Shown: positions 8,354 through 16,858, counted from the stretch's first letter. The stretch: 34,052 nucleotides of DNA from Schaedlerella sp. (GCA_020024595.1 JAHHTO010000007.1:1-34052); one strand, 5' to 3'. Notes: generated by a model not told the origin, from the sequence alone. Made by a program: numbers and translations.

Positions 8354-9847
8354 CTATGATAACAGCGGAACGCTCTGACCTCGGAGAGAAATAATCGGTC
8401 CACCTGTTCCCTCAATATATTTCCTTGTGATCGTCACCTCACCGATATTATCATCCTTTGGAATCTCATACATGATATCTAGCATAAATTCCTCAATAAT
8501 CGCACGAAGCGCTCTTGCCCCAGTATCTTTCTCCATCGCTTTCTCTGCAATTGCTTCCAATGCACCTTCATCAAACTGCAAATTTACTTCATCCAGAGAA
8601 AGTAGCTTCTGATACTGTTTCAGGATTGCATTCTTAGGCTCTTTTAATATTTCAACCAGCATATCCTTATCTAGACCTTTCAGTGTAAAGATAATCGGCA
8701 ATCGTCCAATGAATTCTGGAATCATACCAAAATTCCGTAAATCTTCCACCGTCACCTTGCTGAGAACATCTTTGTCATGGTCATATTTATCTTTCAGTTC
8801 TGCATTAAATCCCATAGAAGCCTTGTTCGTCAGGCGCTCCTTAATAATACTCTCCAGATCCGGAAAGGCTCCGCCACAGATAAATAAAATATTTTTCGTA
8901 TTTACAGTTGTCAGTGGAACCATGGCATTCTTACTATTTGCCCCGACCGGAACTTCCACTTCACTTCCTTCCAGAAGTTTTAGCATCCCCTGTTGTACAG
9001 ATTCTCCACTGACATCACGTTGACTGGAATTTTTCTTTTTTGCAATCTTATCAATCTCATCAATGAAAATAATTCCTTGTTCTGCACGTTCTACATCATT
9101 GTCTGCAGCAGCAAGCAGCTTGGAAACAACACTTTCGATATCATCCCCTATGTATCCTGCTTCTGTAAGAGATGTCGCATCGGTAATCGCGAGCGGTACA
9201 TCCAAAAGCTTTGCCAATGTTTTTACCAGATATGTCTTCCCACTTCCAGTTGGTCCGATCATGAGCATATTGGACTTCTCGATTTCGATATCATCCACCA
9301 TATTTGTAAGCACTCGTTTATAATGATTATAAACAGCAACAGACATCGCTTTCTTTGCATATTCCTGCCCTACCACATATTCATCCAGACGTGCTTTTAT
9401 CATATGAGGTGCCGGAATATCTTTAATGCTCAGTTTTTTCACTGACTTTTCTTTCCCCTGTTTTTTCTTTTTGATTTTCTGACGCTTTGGAATACTGTTT
9501 TCCAAATCCGACAAATTTAAAAACTGAACCCCCGGTATGTTCATCATTTTACTAAAGTCTATCTGCATATTATTCATTGCGTCAAAACTTCTTTGCATAC
9601 AGTCTTTACACACCGTAATATTATTCGGCAGTTCTACCATACTCCCTGCAATACTCTCTGGACGGTGACAAATGATACATACTTTTTCATATTCATCTTC
9701 ATCCGAAGAATCTCCTGTAGCATCTGTTACTTTAACCTCTTTTTTCTCCTCTTCGATATCCGAACCCACTTCTCTAAAATCCGTTGTGCTTTCCTCTGAT
9801 GCCGGATTCTCTTCTGAATCCACTATAACAAAATCATGATCTGACAT
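8354..9847 (-). CDS. clpX: ClpX-type AAA+ unfoldase, variant with acidic N-terminal extension
   Basis: AAA+ ATPase of 497 residues that should unfold substrates, classically for ClpP. An acidic extension (1-54) precedes a ClpX zinc-binding domain (Cys57, Cys60, Cys80, Cys83) and a lysine-rich linker (121-138). The AAA+ core has Walker A GPTGSGKT (198-205), pore loop GYIG (231-234), Walker B FIDE (261-264), arginine finger Arg382 (FIGRLP) and sensor 2 GAR (443-445). At the ClpP-docking IGF loop it reads MGF (345-347). Where standard ClpX has the substrate-binding RKH loop, this protein has ANSKNAM (303-309). At 497 residues it is about 70 longer than usual. ATG at 9847 is chosen because GGAGGA lies just upstream; an in-frame ATG 21 bases earlier has no such site. 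It is not next to clpP, tig or lon, so it may be a second, specialised ClpX. Confidence 0.86.
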   Translation of the reverse strand: MSDHDFVIVDSEENPASEESTTDFREVGSDIEEEKKEVKVTDATGDSSDEDEYEKVCIICHRPESIAGSMVELPNNITVCKDCMQRSFDAMNNMQIDFSKMMNIPGVQFLNLSDLENSIPKRQKIKKKKQGKEKSVKKLSIKDIPAPHMIKARLDEYVVGQEYAKKAMSVAVYNHYKRVLTNMVDDIEIEKSNMLMIGPTGSGKTYLVKTLAKLLDVPLAITDATSLTEAGYIGDDIESVVSKLLAAADNDVERAEQGIIFIDEIDKIAKKKNSSQRDVSGESVQQGMLKLLEGSEVEVPVGANSKNAMVPLTTVNTKNILFICGGAFPDLESIIKERLTNKASMGFNAELKDKYDHDKDVLSKVTVEDLRNFGMIPEFIGRLPIIFTLKGLDKDMLVEILKEPKNAILKQYQKLLSLDEVNLQFDEGALEAIAEKAMEKDTGARALRAIIEEFMLDIMYEIPKDDNIGEVTITRKYIEGTGGPIISLRGQSVPLLS

Positions 9848-9931
9848 ATCTGCTCCTCCATATTTCAATCATTTTCTAACTCTTTATATCTCCGATAATA
9901 AAAGAATATTTCCACTATAATGTATTTTATT

Positions 9932-9960
9932 ATTATAGCGAAAACCTACAGTATAGTAAA
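9932..9960 (-). promoter_or_regulatory. Predicted promoter of clpX with overlapping palindrome
   Basis: On the minus strand, TTTACT (9955-9960) and a perfect TATAAT (9932-9937) are spaced by 17 bases, about 85 bases before the clpX start. The -10 box is one arm of an inverted repeat CTATAAT / ATTATAG (9914-9920 and 9932-9938), which could be an operator or simply reflect AT-rich composition. The rest of the gap down to 10052 is AT-rich, with only a loose hairpin (AAGTGA/TCACTT) after ligA. Confidence 0.6.
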
Positions 9961-10052
9961 GAAGTATTACTAGTTTCAAGTCATCTGAAGTGATTAAATT
10001 TTTCTAAAAAATATTTACAATTTAAAAATTCACTTGTCATCAAAATCTCATT

Positions 10053-12011
10053 CTACTCCTCTAGCATTTCCAGAAAATCATTTTCTGAAATAATCGGAAT
10101 CCCCAAATCTCTTGCCTTTTTATTTTTGGAGGTTGTTGACTGAATATCATTATTGATCAGATAATCTGTTTTTGAAGTTACCGAACCTGTTACTTTACCG
10201 CCTCTTCTTTCGATCAGTTCCTTTACCTCTCCTCGATTTGCAAAATGGTTCATGCTGCCTGTAATTACGAAATTCTTCCCTTCAAAGATCTGCTTCTGCC
10301 CCTCTTCCTCTTCTAGCGGGATCTCCACTTCCTCCAAAAGTCTCCGAAACAATTCTCGATGCGTTTCTTCTGCAAAATAATCCACATACGTCTGTGCGAT
10401 CACCTCTCCTACCCCGGGAATTTCATTCAATTCTTCCACCTTAGCGTCCAAAAGCCGCTTTGTATCATTTCCAAACGCTTTGCAAATCACCTTAGCATTC
10501 GCCAGGCCTATGTTTGCAATTCCCAGACTATAAAGTAATTTCGGCAATGTTGTTTTTCTGGCATTTTCCACGCTGTTTTTCAGATTCACATAAGACTTTT
10601 CTCCAAACCCTTCCATTGATTTAATTTCATCTTCATAGCATTCCAGATGAAAAATATCTACAAAGTCTTTGATAAAGCCACGCACAATAAACTTTTCCAG
10701 TGTAGCCTCAGAAAGTCCCTCGATATTCAGGGCATCTCTACTCACAAACAACGTAAATGCCTTTACCTGCTTCGCCTGACACTCTGGATTCGTACAGTAC
10801 AATGTTTTCGTATCATTCTCCATAGAAATACGTGTTTTCCCTCCACAAATCGGACAGACATCCGGTGCTTGACAGGTTCCACTTCGTGTCAGGTTTTCAG
10901 CAATCTGTGGAATGATCATATTTGCCTTATAAACCTGTATTGTATCCCCTTCTCCCAGCTCCAACTCCTCCATAATACTGATATTATGAACACTGGCACG
11001 GCTCACAGTTGTTCCCTCTAGCTCTACTGGTTCAAAAACTGCTACCGGATTAATCAGCCCCGTTCTGGATGGGCTCCATTCAATCTCTGTCAGTATTGTC
11101 TCCCGAATCTCATCTTCCCATTTAAATGCAAAAGAATCTCTTGGGAACTTTGCCGTTGTTCCGAGCGACTCTCCATAGGCAATGTCATCATATACAAGTA
11201 CCAAACCATCCGATGGATATTCATTATCTTCAATCTTGTGTGCAAACCACTCCACTTCCGATTCAATAGTATCTCCTGTCACCATATGATGTTCTACCAC
11301 GTCAAACCCCTGTGTGCTCAGCCAGTCATACTGCTTTTTTCTGGAATTTTCAAATTCCACCCCATCAGCCCGCACCAATGAGAACGCAAAGAATCTCACA
11401 TTACGTCTTTCCGTGATTTTATTGCTCAACTGTCTGACAGATCCGCTGCACAGATTTCGGGGATTTTTATACTTTGCATCCACATCTTCAATCTCTGCAT
11501 TAATTTTCTCAAAATCGTCATATCCGATAACTGCCTCTCCACGCAGCACCAATTCTCCCTTGTATGCGATGTGCAAAGGCAGATTTTTAAACACCCTAGC
11601 ATTATTGGTAATAACCTCTCCGATTTCTCCATTTCCTCGGGTAACCGCCTTCTGAAGTGTCCCACTCCGATACGTCAATACAATCGTCAATCCATCCAGT
11701 TTCCATGAAATCAAGGCTTTCTGACTTTGAAGAAATTCTTTAAGTCTAGAAACTTCTTTTGTCTTATCTAGCGACAACATCGGTCGTTCATGCCGCTCTT
11801 TCGGCAGTTCACTTAACACTTCATAACCAACATTAACAGTAGGACTGGATGCAAGAGTCGTTCCCAACTCTTGTTCCAGTCCCTGTAATTCATCATACAG
11901 CTTATCATATTCGTAATTGCTCATGATTTCCGTGTCTTCCTGCTCATAAGCACGGCGTGCACGGTTCAGAAGCTCCACCAGTTCCAGCATCCGCTTCTTT
12001 TTAGTATTCAT
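10053..12011 (-). CDS. ligA: NAD(+)-dependent DNA ligase
   Basis: Seals nicks in DNA during replication and repair, using NAD+ as adenylate donor. The 652-residue protein has the full LigA architecture: domain Ia at the N-terminus (YDxLYDEL near 35-42), the adenylation motif KLDG with nucleophile Lys104, an OB fold, a four-cysteine zinc finger (CPIC and CTNPEC, near 386-410), helix-hairpin-helix repeats and a C-terminal BRCT domain (about 575-652). The common SLDN motif reads SLDK here (80-83). The gene lies 27 bases after rluF with no terminator between them, so it is probably the last gene of the long operon that starts at 16774-16802. A GGGG-type ribosome binding site precedes the ATG. Confidence 0.95.
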   Translation of the reverse strand: MNTKKKRMLELVELLNRARRAYEQEDTEIMSNYEYDKLYDELQGLEQELGTTLASSPTVNVGYEVLSELPKERHERPMLSLDKTKEVSRLKEFLQSQKALISWKLDGLTIVLTYRSGTLQKAVTRGNGEIGEVITNNARVFKNLPLHIAYKGELVLRGEAVIGYDDFEKINAEIEDVDAKYKNPRNLCSGSVRQLSNKITERRNVRFFAFSLVRADGVEFENSRKKQYDWLSTQGFDVVEHHMVTGDTIESEVEWFAHKIEDNEYPSDGLVLVYDDIAYGESLGTTAKFPRDSFAFKWEDEIRETILTEIEWSPSRTGLINPVAVFEPVELEGTTVSRASVHNISIMEELELGEGDTIQVYKANMIIPQIAENLTRSGTCQAPDVCPICGGKTRISMENDTKTLYCTNPECQAKQVKAFTLFVSRDALNIEGLSEATLEKFIVRGFIKDFVDIFHLECYEDEIKSMEGFGEKSYVNLKNSVENARKTTLPKLLYSLGIANIGLANAKVICKAFGNDTKRLLDAKVEELNEIPGVGEVIAQTYVDYFAEETHRELFRRLLEEVEIPLEEEEGQKQIFEGKNFVITGSMNHFANRGEVKELIERRGGKVTGSVTSKTDYLINNDIQSTTSKNKKARDLGIPIISENDFLEMLEE

Positions 12012-12038
12012 ATTTTTCTACCCCTATTTCTGTCTTCA

Positions 12039-12803
12039 TTATACGTTCCATACTGTCTCATTCGAAGAATTACAAATCTCCTCATGCAGGCAGTTTAATT
12101 CCTCATCCGTGAGTTTTCTGTATTCGCCTTCTTTCAAATTTCCCAATTCAATATTCATAATTCTTGTTCTCACCAAATCCTTTACCTGATAATCTAATGA
12201 TTCACACATCCGGCGAATCTGACGATTCAGCCCTTGCGTCAAAATAATAGAAAAAGTATATTTTCCTATCTTTCGAATCTGACAGGGCCTTGTCACTGTA
12301 TCTAAAATTGGCACTCCTGCTGCCATCCGACGTAGAAATTCCGATGTCACAGCCTTATCCACTGTTACTTTATATTCCTTCTCATGACAGTTTCCCGCAC
12401 GCATCATTTTATTAATGATATCTCCATTATTTGTCATCAGAAGTAGTCCCCGTGAATCCTTATCAAGTCTCCCTACATAGGTAATTCGAATGGGATAATT
12501 TAAAAAGCGGATAATACTGTTTTTCTCCCTGCGTTCTTCTGTACAGACAATCCCTACTGGTTTATTTACGGCAAGCACCACCATCTCATCTTGTTTCGAC
12601 ACGATCCTTTTCCCAACTTTTACAACCTGCCCAGGCAGCACTTTCACTCCTGCCTGCCCCCGCTTTCCATCCACTGTCACACAACCACTTTCAATCAACC
12701 GGTCTGCCTCTCTGCGGGAGCATACTCCTGCCTGACTCAAATACTTATTCAGCCGGATTGGTTCCTGTTTCTCTCTGTATTCTTGTTCTATTTTATTGCT
12801 CAC
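12039..12803 (-). CDS. rluF: 23S rRNA pseudouridine synthase RluF
   Basis: Converts a uridine of 23S rRNA (U2604 in E. coli numbering) to pseudouridine; cytosolic. The 254-residue protein has an S4 RNA-binding domain (about 16-62, RLNKYLSQAG) and the RsuA-type catalytic domain with GRLDKDS (111-117) and catalytic Asp114. Family-specific RluF segments are clear: NKPVGIV, the RAGNCHEKEY stretch and QGLNRQIRRMCE. The start is a GTG at 12803, supported by GGAG nine bases upstream. It overlaps the last 11 bases of the DHHW gene, so translation is likely coupled. Its place between surface-modification genes and ligA is a housekeeping tail to the operon. Confidence 0.92.
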   Translation of the reverse strand: MSNKIEQEYREKQEPIRLNKYLSQAGVCSRREADRLIESGCVTVDGKRGQAGVKVLPGQVVKVGKRIVSKQDEMVVLAVNKPVGIVCTEERREKNSIIRFLNYPIRITYVGRLDKDSRGLLLMTNNGDIINKMMRAGNCHEKEYKVTVDKAVTSEFLRRMAAGVPILDTVTRPCQIRKIGKYTFSIILTQGLNRQIRRMCESLDYQVKDLVRTRIMNIELGNLKEGEYRKLTDEELNCLHEEICNSSNETVWNV

Positions 12804-13971
12804 TGTTTAACACTCCACTAATATTGTTATCTTGAAAAAAGGTATTCCCACTATATAGGATCAATGCATCTGTAATCCGGTACGTCTCCATAATATCCTC
12901 GATCGTTCCACCATAATATTGTGGATCAACCATCACAATCTCCCGAAAATGTGGTGTCAGAAACGGAATAAAACTATTTGCAAAGGAATCTTTGATAACA
13001 AGTAGTCTTCTAGAGCTCTCCGCTACCGTTTTGATGTCAAGTACAGAAGTATCTCCCCCCAAAAAAACCTCGTATTGATTGGTACTCTCTAACTTTGCAG
13101 ATTCGTAAAGAGACGTTGTCTTTCTCTGTTCATCCACATAATTGACAACAACATCCGTATCCCCTTCCAACGGAGTATAAATTTCAATCACTTCCTGTAT
13201 CTCTTTCCTGCATCCACTTTTCGCCGCCAGATTCCCGTTAAATGTAGCAGAAATCGGATATGTCGCATACTTTCCCGCAGTTCCTTCCGTAATCCCAAGC
13301 TGCCGAGCTGCCTCTTCAAACACGTAATATGCACCTGTCGTAGTCCAGTGTTTATCCGTCTTATAGTATATCTTTTCATCTGCATGCTTATTCAAAGCAC
13401 TTTCTGCATCAATCCAATTTACACTTTCTTCTAGTTCCCGTTTCACCTGTGCAATCATCCGCTTCTGATCTGCACCTGAATAGAACATGGGAAGGTCCTT
13501 GTTCAGTACATTTGCTGCATCCGGTACAAGTAGCATGCTAACAGTAAGATCCTTATTTCCTTCCGCAAAATGCTGAATTGCATCCAGATTTTCATTCAGT
13601 ACATTTTGCTTCGGTAGAGCAATCTTCTCTAAAAGCTGACTATTGTCCCCGATCAACACACCGTTTTCCTCTCTGCTTCCTCCTAAACGCTTCAATGTCA
13701 CCTTCAGATTACGAAGCAGATTTCTTCCTGCAAACTGATCTTTAAGATAGTTTTCATTTTTCTCCATATAATCACCGGAAGAAAACCCTTCCCACGTAAG
13801 TCTTGGTTTTCCGGCAAGTCTTCGATCCTCTTCTTTTGACATTTCCTTCTCAGGACTTAAAAGGTTCACTGTAACCAAAAGTGCGAGACTGATACCGAAA
13901 ACAATCCCAAAGATCCCATCTGCCTTTCTGCCAGTTCTTTTACTGTATCTATTTTTTCTTTTATTTCGCAT
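12793..13971 (-). CDS. DHHW family / AlgX-like extracytoplasmic acyltransferase partner
   Basis: Membrane-anchored protein of 392 residues with a basic N-terminus and one membrane segment (about 18-38); the rest should be outside the cell. The SGNH-like AlgJ/AlgX fold is suggested by TDKHWT (205-210), corresponding to the DHHW motif, and KDSFANSF (327-334). These supply a possible triad of Asp206, His208 and Ser329, matching the spacing of the AlgX acetyltransferase triad. The second residue of the DHHW motif is Lys. AlgX-type proteins take acetyl groups handed over by an MBOAT partner and place them on a polysaccharide. Here the MBOAT gene lies eight bases upstream, supporting the pairing. 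GGTGGAG precedes the ATG. The polymer acted on is unknown. Confidence 0.82.
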   Translation of the reverse strand: MRNKRKNRYSKRTGRKADGIFGIVFGISLALLVTVNLLSPEKEMSKEEDRRLAGKPRLTWEGFSSGDYMEKNENYLKDQFAGRNLLRNLKVTLKRLGGSREENGVLIGDNSQLLEKIALPKQNVLNENLDAIQHFAEGNKDLTVSMLLVPDAANVLNKDLPMFYSGADQKRMIAQVKRELEESVNWIDAESALNKHADEKIYYKTDKHWTTTGAYYVFEEAARQLGITEGTAGKYATYPISATFNGNLAAKSGCRKEIQEVIEIYTPLEGDTDVVVNYVDEQRKTTSLYESAKLESTNQYEVFLGGDTSVLDIKTVAESSRRLLVIKDSFANSFIPFLTPHFREIVMVDPQYYGGTIEDIMETYRITDALILYSGNTFFQDNNISGVLNSEQ

Positions 13972-13979
13972 TTCTCCAC

Positions 13980-15392
13980 CTAAAACTGTATAAACAAGCC
14001 AACGTCAAGCTCTCCTGTTATCAGGAAAGCCAGACTGATGATAAAGATTCCAATATAAATCACACAGGTTACCACAGTTTTCCACTGCCTAGACCTCGGA
14101 GCTTCAATAAACGAATGAAGTATCGACATTCCCCGTGATGATGCCCCCACTATACAAAGGACAAAAAGCAACCAATGTGTTAATAGATAGCACAGTGCCT
14201 GTGTATCTGCCACTGCACTCGCGCCAAAACCAAACATAACACCAATATAATCCAGTGCTGCACTCAGATCCGGACTGAAAAAGAATGCCCAACCGGTAAA
14301 AATAATTACAATCGCGTATATATGCTGAACAATCTTTGGCAATCTTACGATTCTCTTGCCCCATACAAGTTGCTCCATCAGCAAGAAAATACTACAATAA
14401 ACTCCCCACCATAAAAATCTCCAACCTGCTCCATACAAACTGCCCGTCAAAATTCCTACAATAAATAAATTCCACATCTGTCGGGATATCTCACACTTCT
14501 CACCACCCAGAGGTTCATACACATATCTCTGAAACCATGCAGCAACCGAAATATTCCATCGCTTCCAGAATTCCGTAATACTGTGAGAAATATATGGATA
14601 ATTAAAGTTTCTGTGCAAATCGAATCCGAATATTCTTCCAAGACCGACTGCCATATCCGAATATCCACTCAGTTCAAAATAAAACCGAAAAGCAAACGCC
14701 GCACATCCCAGCCACGCTGTCAAAGTGGAAAATGTACCGATTTGAAGACCAGTAATCTGCTCCTGAAGAATCCCCATAGAATCTGCTAAGATGACCTTTT
14801 TTGCCAAACCACAGAGAAATAACATTGCCCCATTTCCCAAACGCTGCAAAGAAAGTGTTCGCTCCCTCAGGGAACTTTCCATATCCGCATACCTTTCTAC
14901 CGGTCCTGCCACTATCTGAGGAAAGAAACTGATATAAAGCCCCAAACAAACAAAATTCCTCTGCGCTTTCGTCTCATTCCGGTAAACATCAATAACATAA
15001 GATAGTTCTCTGAGCGTATAATAAGAAATTCCAATCGGTACGACCAGTTCACGATACGGAATCTCCACCGGAGACAATGCATTTATGCTTTGCATTAAAA
15101 ATCCATAGTATTTGAAAAATCCCAGAATCAAAAGATTTACAACGATTGCAAAGATCAGACTTCCTTTTGCCTTTGCAGGGTTTTCTCGCTTTTCTTCAAT
15201 ATCTTGTCCACAAACATAATTGAATCCTACAGACAAAAGTAATAAAATGACATACACAGGATTCCCCCATGCATAAAATACCATGCTGGCAATAAGAAGA
15301 AATATATTTTTCATCTTACGTGGAGTCAGAAAATAAAGTAATACAGTGACCGGCAAAAAAATTAGTATAAACGAAATACTACTCAATAGCAT
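13980..15392 (-). CDS. MBOAT family O-acyltransferase (AlgI/DltB-like) lacking both usual histidines
   Basis: Polytopic membrane protein of 470 residues with about eleven hydrophobic segments. AlgI/DltB-type MBOAT proteins move acyl groups across the membrane for O-acetylation or D-alanylation of surface polymers. Family landmarks: the N-terminal FLPVTVLLYF segment, an invariant-looking VVPIGISYYT, QIVAGPVER, and the TEFWKRWNIS stretch. In the family this last motif ends in His (FWxRWHxS), but here residue 280 is Asn. The catalytic LWHG motif reads SLYGAGW, so residue 320, which should be His (AlgI His322), is Tyr; the codon TAT is at 14433-14435. The frame is intact and conservation is otherwise good, so it does not look like a decayed gene. 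The GAAAGGG ribosome binding site is adequate. It is 16 bases after the DUF4358 gene. Confidence 0.88.
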   Translation of the reverse strand: MLLSSISFILIFLPVTVLLYFLTPRKMKNIFLLIASMVFYAWGNPVYVILLLLSVGFNYVCGQDIEEKRENPAKAKGSLIFAIVVNLLILGFFKYYGFLMQSINALSPVEIPYRELVVPIGISYYTLRELSYVIDVYRNETKAQRNFVCLGLYISFFPQIVAGPVERYADMESSLRERTLSLQRLGNGAMLFLCGLAKKVILADSMGILQEQITGLQIGTFSTLTAWLGCAAFAFRFYFELSGYSDMAVGLGRIFGFDLHRNFNYPYISHSITEFWKRWNISVAAWFQRYVYEPLGGEKCEISRQMWNLFIVGILTGSLYGAGWRFLWWGVYCSIFLLMEQLVWGKRIVRLPKIVQHIYAIVIIFTGWAFFFSPDLSAALDYIGVMFGFGASAVADTQALCYLLTHWLLFVLCIVGASSRGMSILHSFIEAPRSRQWKTVVTCVIYIGIFIISLAFLITGELDVGLFIQF

Positions 15393-15408
15393 ATGTTACC
15401 CTTTCTTT

Positions 15409-15930
15409 TTATAAACTCTTTGTAAATAACGCACTGTATTCCTGTGCCTCTTCTGAAATCACAAAAAATACAAATCGTCCACGCACTAAAATCTGTGCCT
15501 TATCCAATACTTTCAACTGATTCGGAGCCATATTTTCAAAATTGTTTTCTCGCTGATCCAGACGAACCTGAATTGCATCCCGGATTTCTTGCACCTGCCT
15601 GTCTGTTTTTGTTTTTACCATCAGTATTTCTTCCGCAGAGATACTGTCTTTTGAAGTATATAACAGCACACCGTCATAATCTGCACTATTCAATCCATAA
15701 TAGCGTTTTAGTGATTGCTTATTCTGTTTGACTAGTTTCTCTGTAGTGATTCCAGATTCTATCCCCCCTGCCACTTCTTCAAAAGACTTCGTACTTCCAC
15801 TTGTATACAGTAAAAGCAGTACGACATATACAAGAAAAGCAGCGGTCACAATGTATTTAAAAACCTCTGTACGGCTGACTGAGAAACCTTTTTTTGCCTG
15901 ACGTCTTTTCCTTTTTTGATTATTTTTCAT
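15409..15930 (-). CDS. DUF4358-like membrane-anchored protein
   Basis: Protein of 173 residues with a very basic N-terminus (KRKRRQAKK), one membrane segment (about 25-43) and an extracytoplasmic domain of about 120 residues. The domain resembles DUF4358: an RYYGLNSADYDGV start, a SAEEILMVKT segment, a helix rich in Gln/Arg, and a final GRFVFFVIS strand. The function of that family is unknown; it commonly occurs in Firmicutes next to acyltransferase genes. The gene overlaps the upstream GDSL-like gene by four bases (ATGA), with GGAGG inside that gene as ribosome binding site. It probably works with the MBOAT and DHHW proteins at the cell surface. The DUF assignment is from memory of the family pattern. 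Confidence 0.72.
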   Translation of the reverse strand: MKNNQKRKRRQAKKGFSVSRTEVFKYIVTAAFLVYVVLLLLYTSGSTKSFEEVAGGIESGITTEKLVKQNKQSLKRYYGLNSADYDGVLLYTSKDSISAEEILMVKTKTDRQVQEIRDAIQVRLDQRENNFENMAPNQLKVLDKAQILVRGRFVFFVISEEAQEYSALFTKSL

Positions 15931-16694
15931 AACGAAGCTACCTCCGCCATCCGCTCTGCCCAGATTGGATAAAAAGCAGACTTGAAATGAATTCCATCTT
16001 CTTCATAATACTGCGTTATTGAAAGAGTCGAATTATCTACAAAGGCTATTTGCAACTTATCGCACATTTCTTGGAGTGCCTCGTTGTACTCATCCAGTTT
16101 TTTATATTGTGGTTCCTCAGAAAGCGCAGTACGACTTACCTTTTGCAAAGAATTCACAAAGATACTCGCGTCCGGCAACACCTTCTGAACCTCATCAATT
16201 CGCTTTCGATACTGTTTGATATATGCCTTTGTATCTCCTTCACTAACCAAAATGTCACTTGCGCAGTAAGACATAAAGACAACCTTTGGGTTGACCTCTT
16301 TTAATTTTTCCACCTGTTCTTCCCACTCTATTCCAACACCTGAAATCACACTCGATGCATTCAGTACATCACACTCCAAAAATTCTTCTGTAATTGAATC
16401 TCCCATCACAACAACACTGGCAAATCGTTCCTTCAGACTGCGAGTTTCTTTATTCCCTGATGCGTCTCGCTCTTCAAGCTTCCGAATCTTTATTTCAATT
16501 GCTGCCACATCCGCCTCTTCCGCCTGTCGTATCACTTCCAGTCCCTTGGATGTATCCGTTTTCTTTCCAGACAATCCACTGACAAACTCTGTTGCTGTGA
16601 TCGCTGTTATCAACACTGTTACAAACACGACAAAGCCAATCACCAGATTTCTTTTCTTTTTCCTTTTATCCAATTCTATATTCGTACCTTTCAA
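15927..16694 (-). CDS. SGNH/GDSL-like hydrolase, membrane-anchored
   Basis: Protein of 255 residues with a basic N-terminus, one membrane segment (about 17-37), a charged stalk and an extracytoplasmic SGNH-like domain. Block I is MGDSITEEF with Ser100, and block V is DGIHF with Asp233 and His236. These give a plausible catalytic triad for acetyl-ester hydrolysis or transfer. The block II Gly region (ISGVG) is present, but the block III GxND motif is not typical (CASD). The start is uncertain: the first in-frame codon after an upstream stop is TTG at 16694, and no strong ribosome binding site precedes it. A second TTG seven codons later is an alternative. It is the first gene of the operon, behind the promoter at 16774-16802. 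Confidence 0.77.
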   Translation of the reverse strand: MKGTNIELDKRKKKRNLVIGFVVFVTVLITAITATEFVSGLSGKKTDTSKGLEVIRQAEEADVAAIEIKIRKLEERDASGNKETRSLKERFASVVVMGDSITEEFLECDVLNASSVISGVGIEWEEQVEKLKEVNPKVVFMSYCASDILVSEGDTKAYIKQYRKRIDEVQKVLPDASIFVNSLQKVSRTALSEEPQYKKLDEYNEALQEMCDKLQIAFVDNSTLSITQYYEEDGIHFKSAFYPIWAERMAEVASL

Positions 16695-16773
16695 AATCTA
16701 TTCTTCAATCCAATTTTTATATTCAAATCTCAGTTTCATGCATCATGACGATATTTACCGATATTACTTTATA

Positions 16774-16802
16774 ATAATACTTTTTTTATGCATAAAAGTC
16801 AA
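16774..16802 (-). promoter_or_regulatory. Predicted strong promoter of the acyltransferase-rluF-ligA operon
   Basis: On the minus strand, TTGACT (16797-16802) and TATTAT (16774-16779) are separated by exactly 17 bases, about 80 bases before the first gene. It is close to the sigma-A consensus. The six genes that follow are spaced by 27 bases or less, or overlap. Confidence 0.72.
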
Positions 16803-16858
16803 TGTAGGCAAACATCTATGTTATTCTTCTCTTTTGTCTTCTCTCCCCTCTGTTTTTA

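Noticed and set aside
9848..9868. Upstream ATG for ClpX
   Set aside because: The GGAGGA that would serve as ribosome binding site falls within this extension and is correctly spaced for the ATG at 9847.
13980..15392. MBOAT gene as a decaying pseudogene
   Set aside because: The reading frame is uninterrupted, other family motifs are kept, and the genes on both sides are tightly coupled and intact, so loss of function by decay is not supported.
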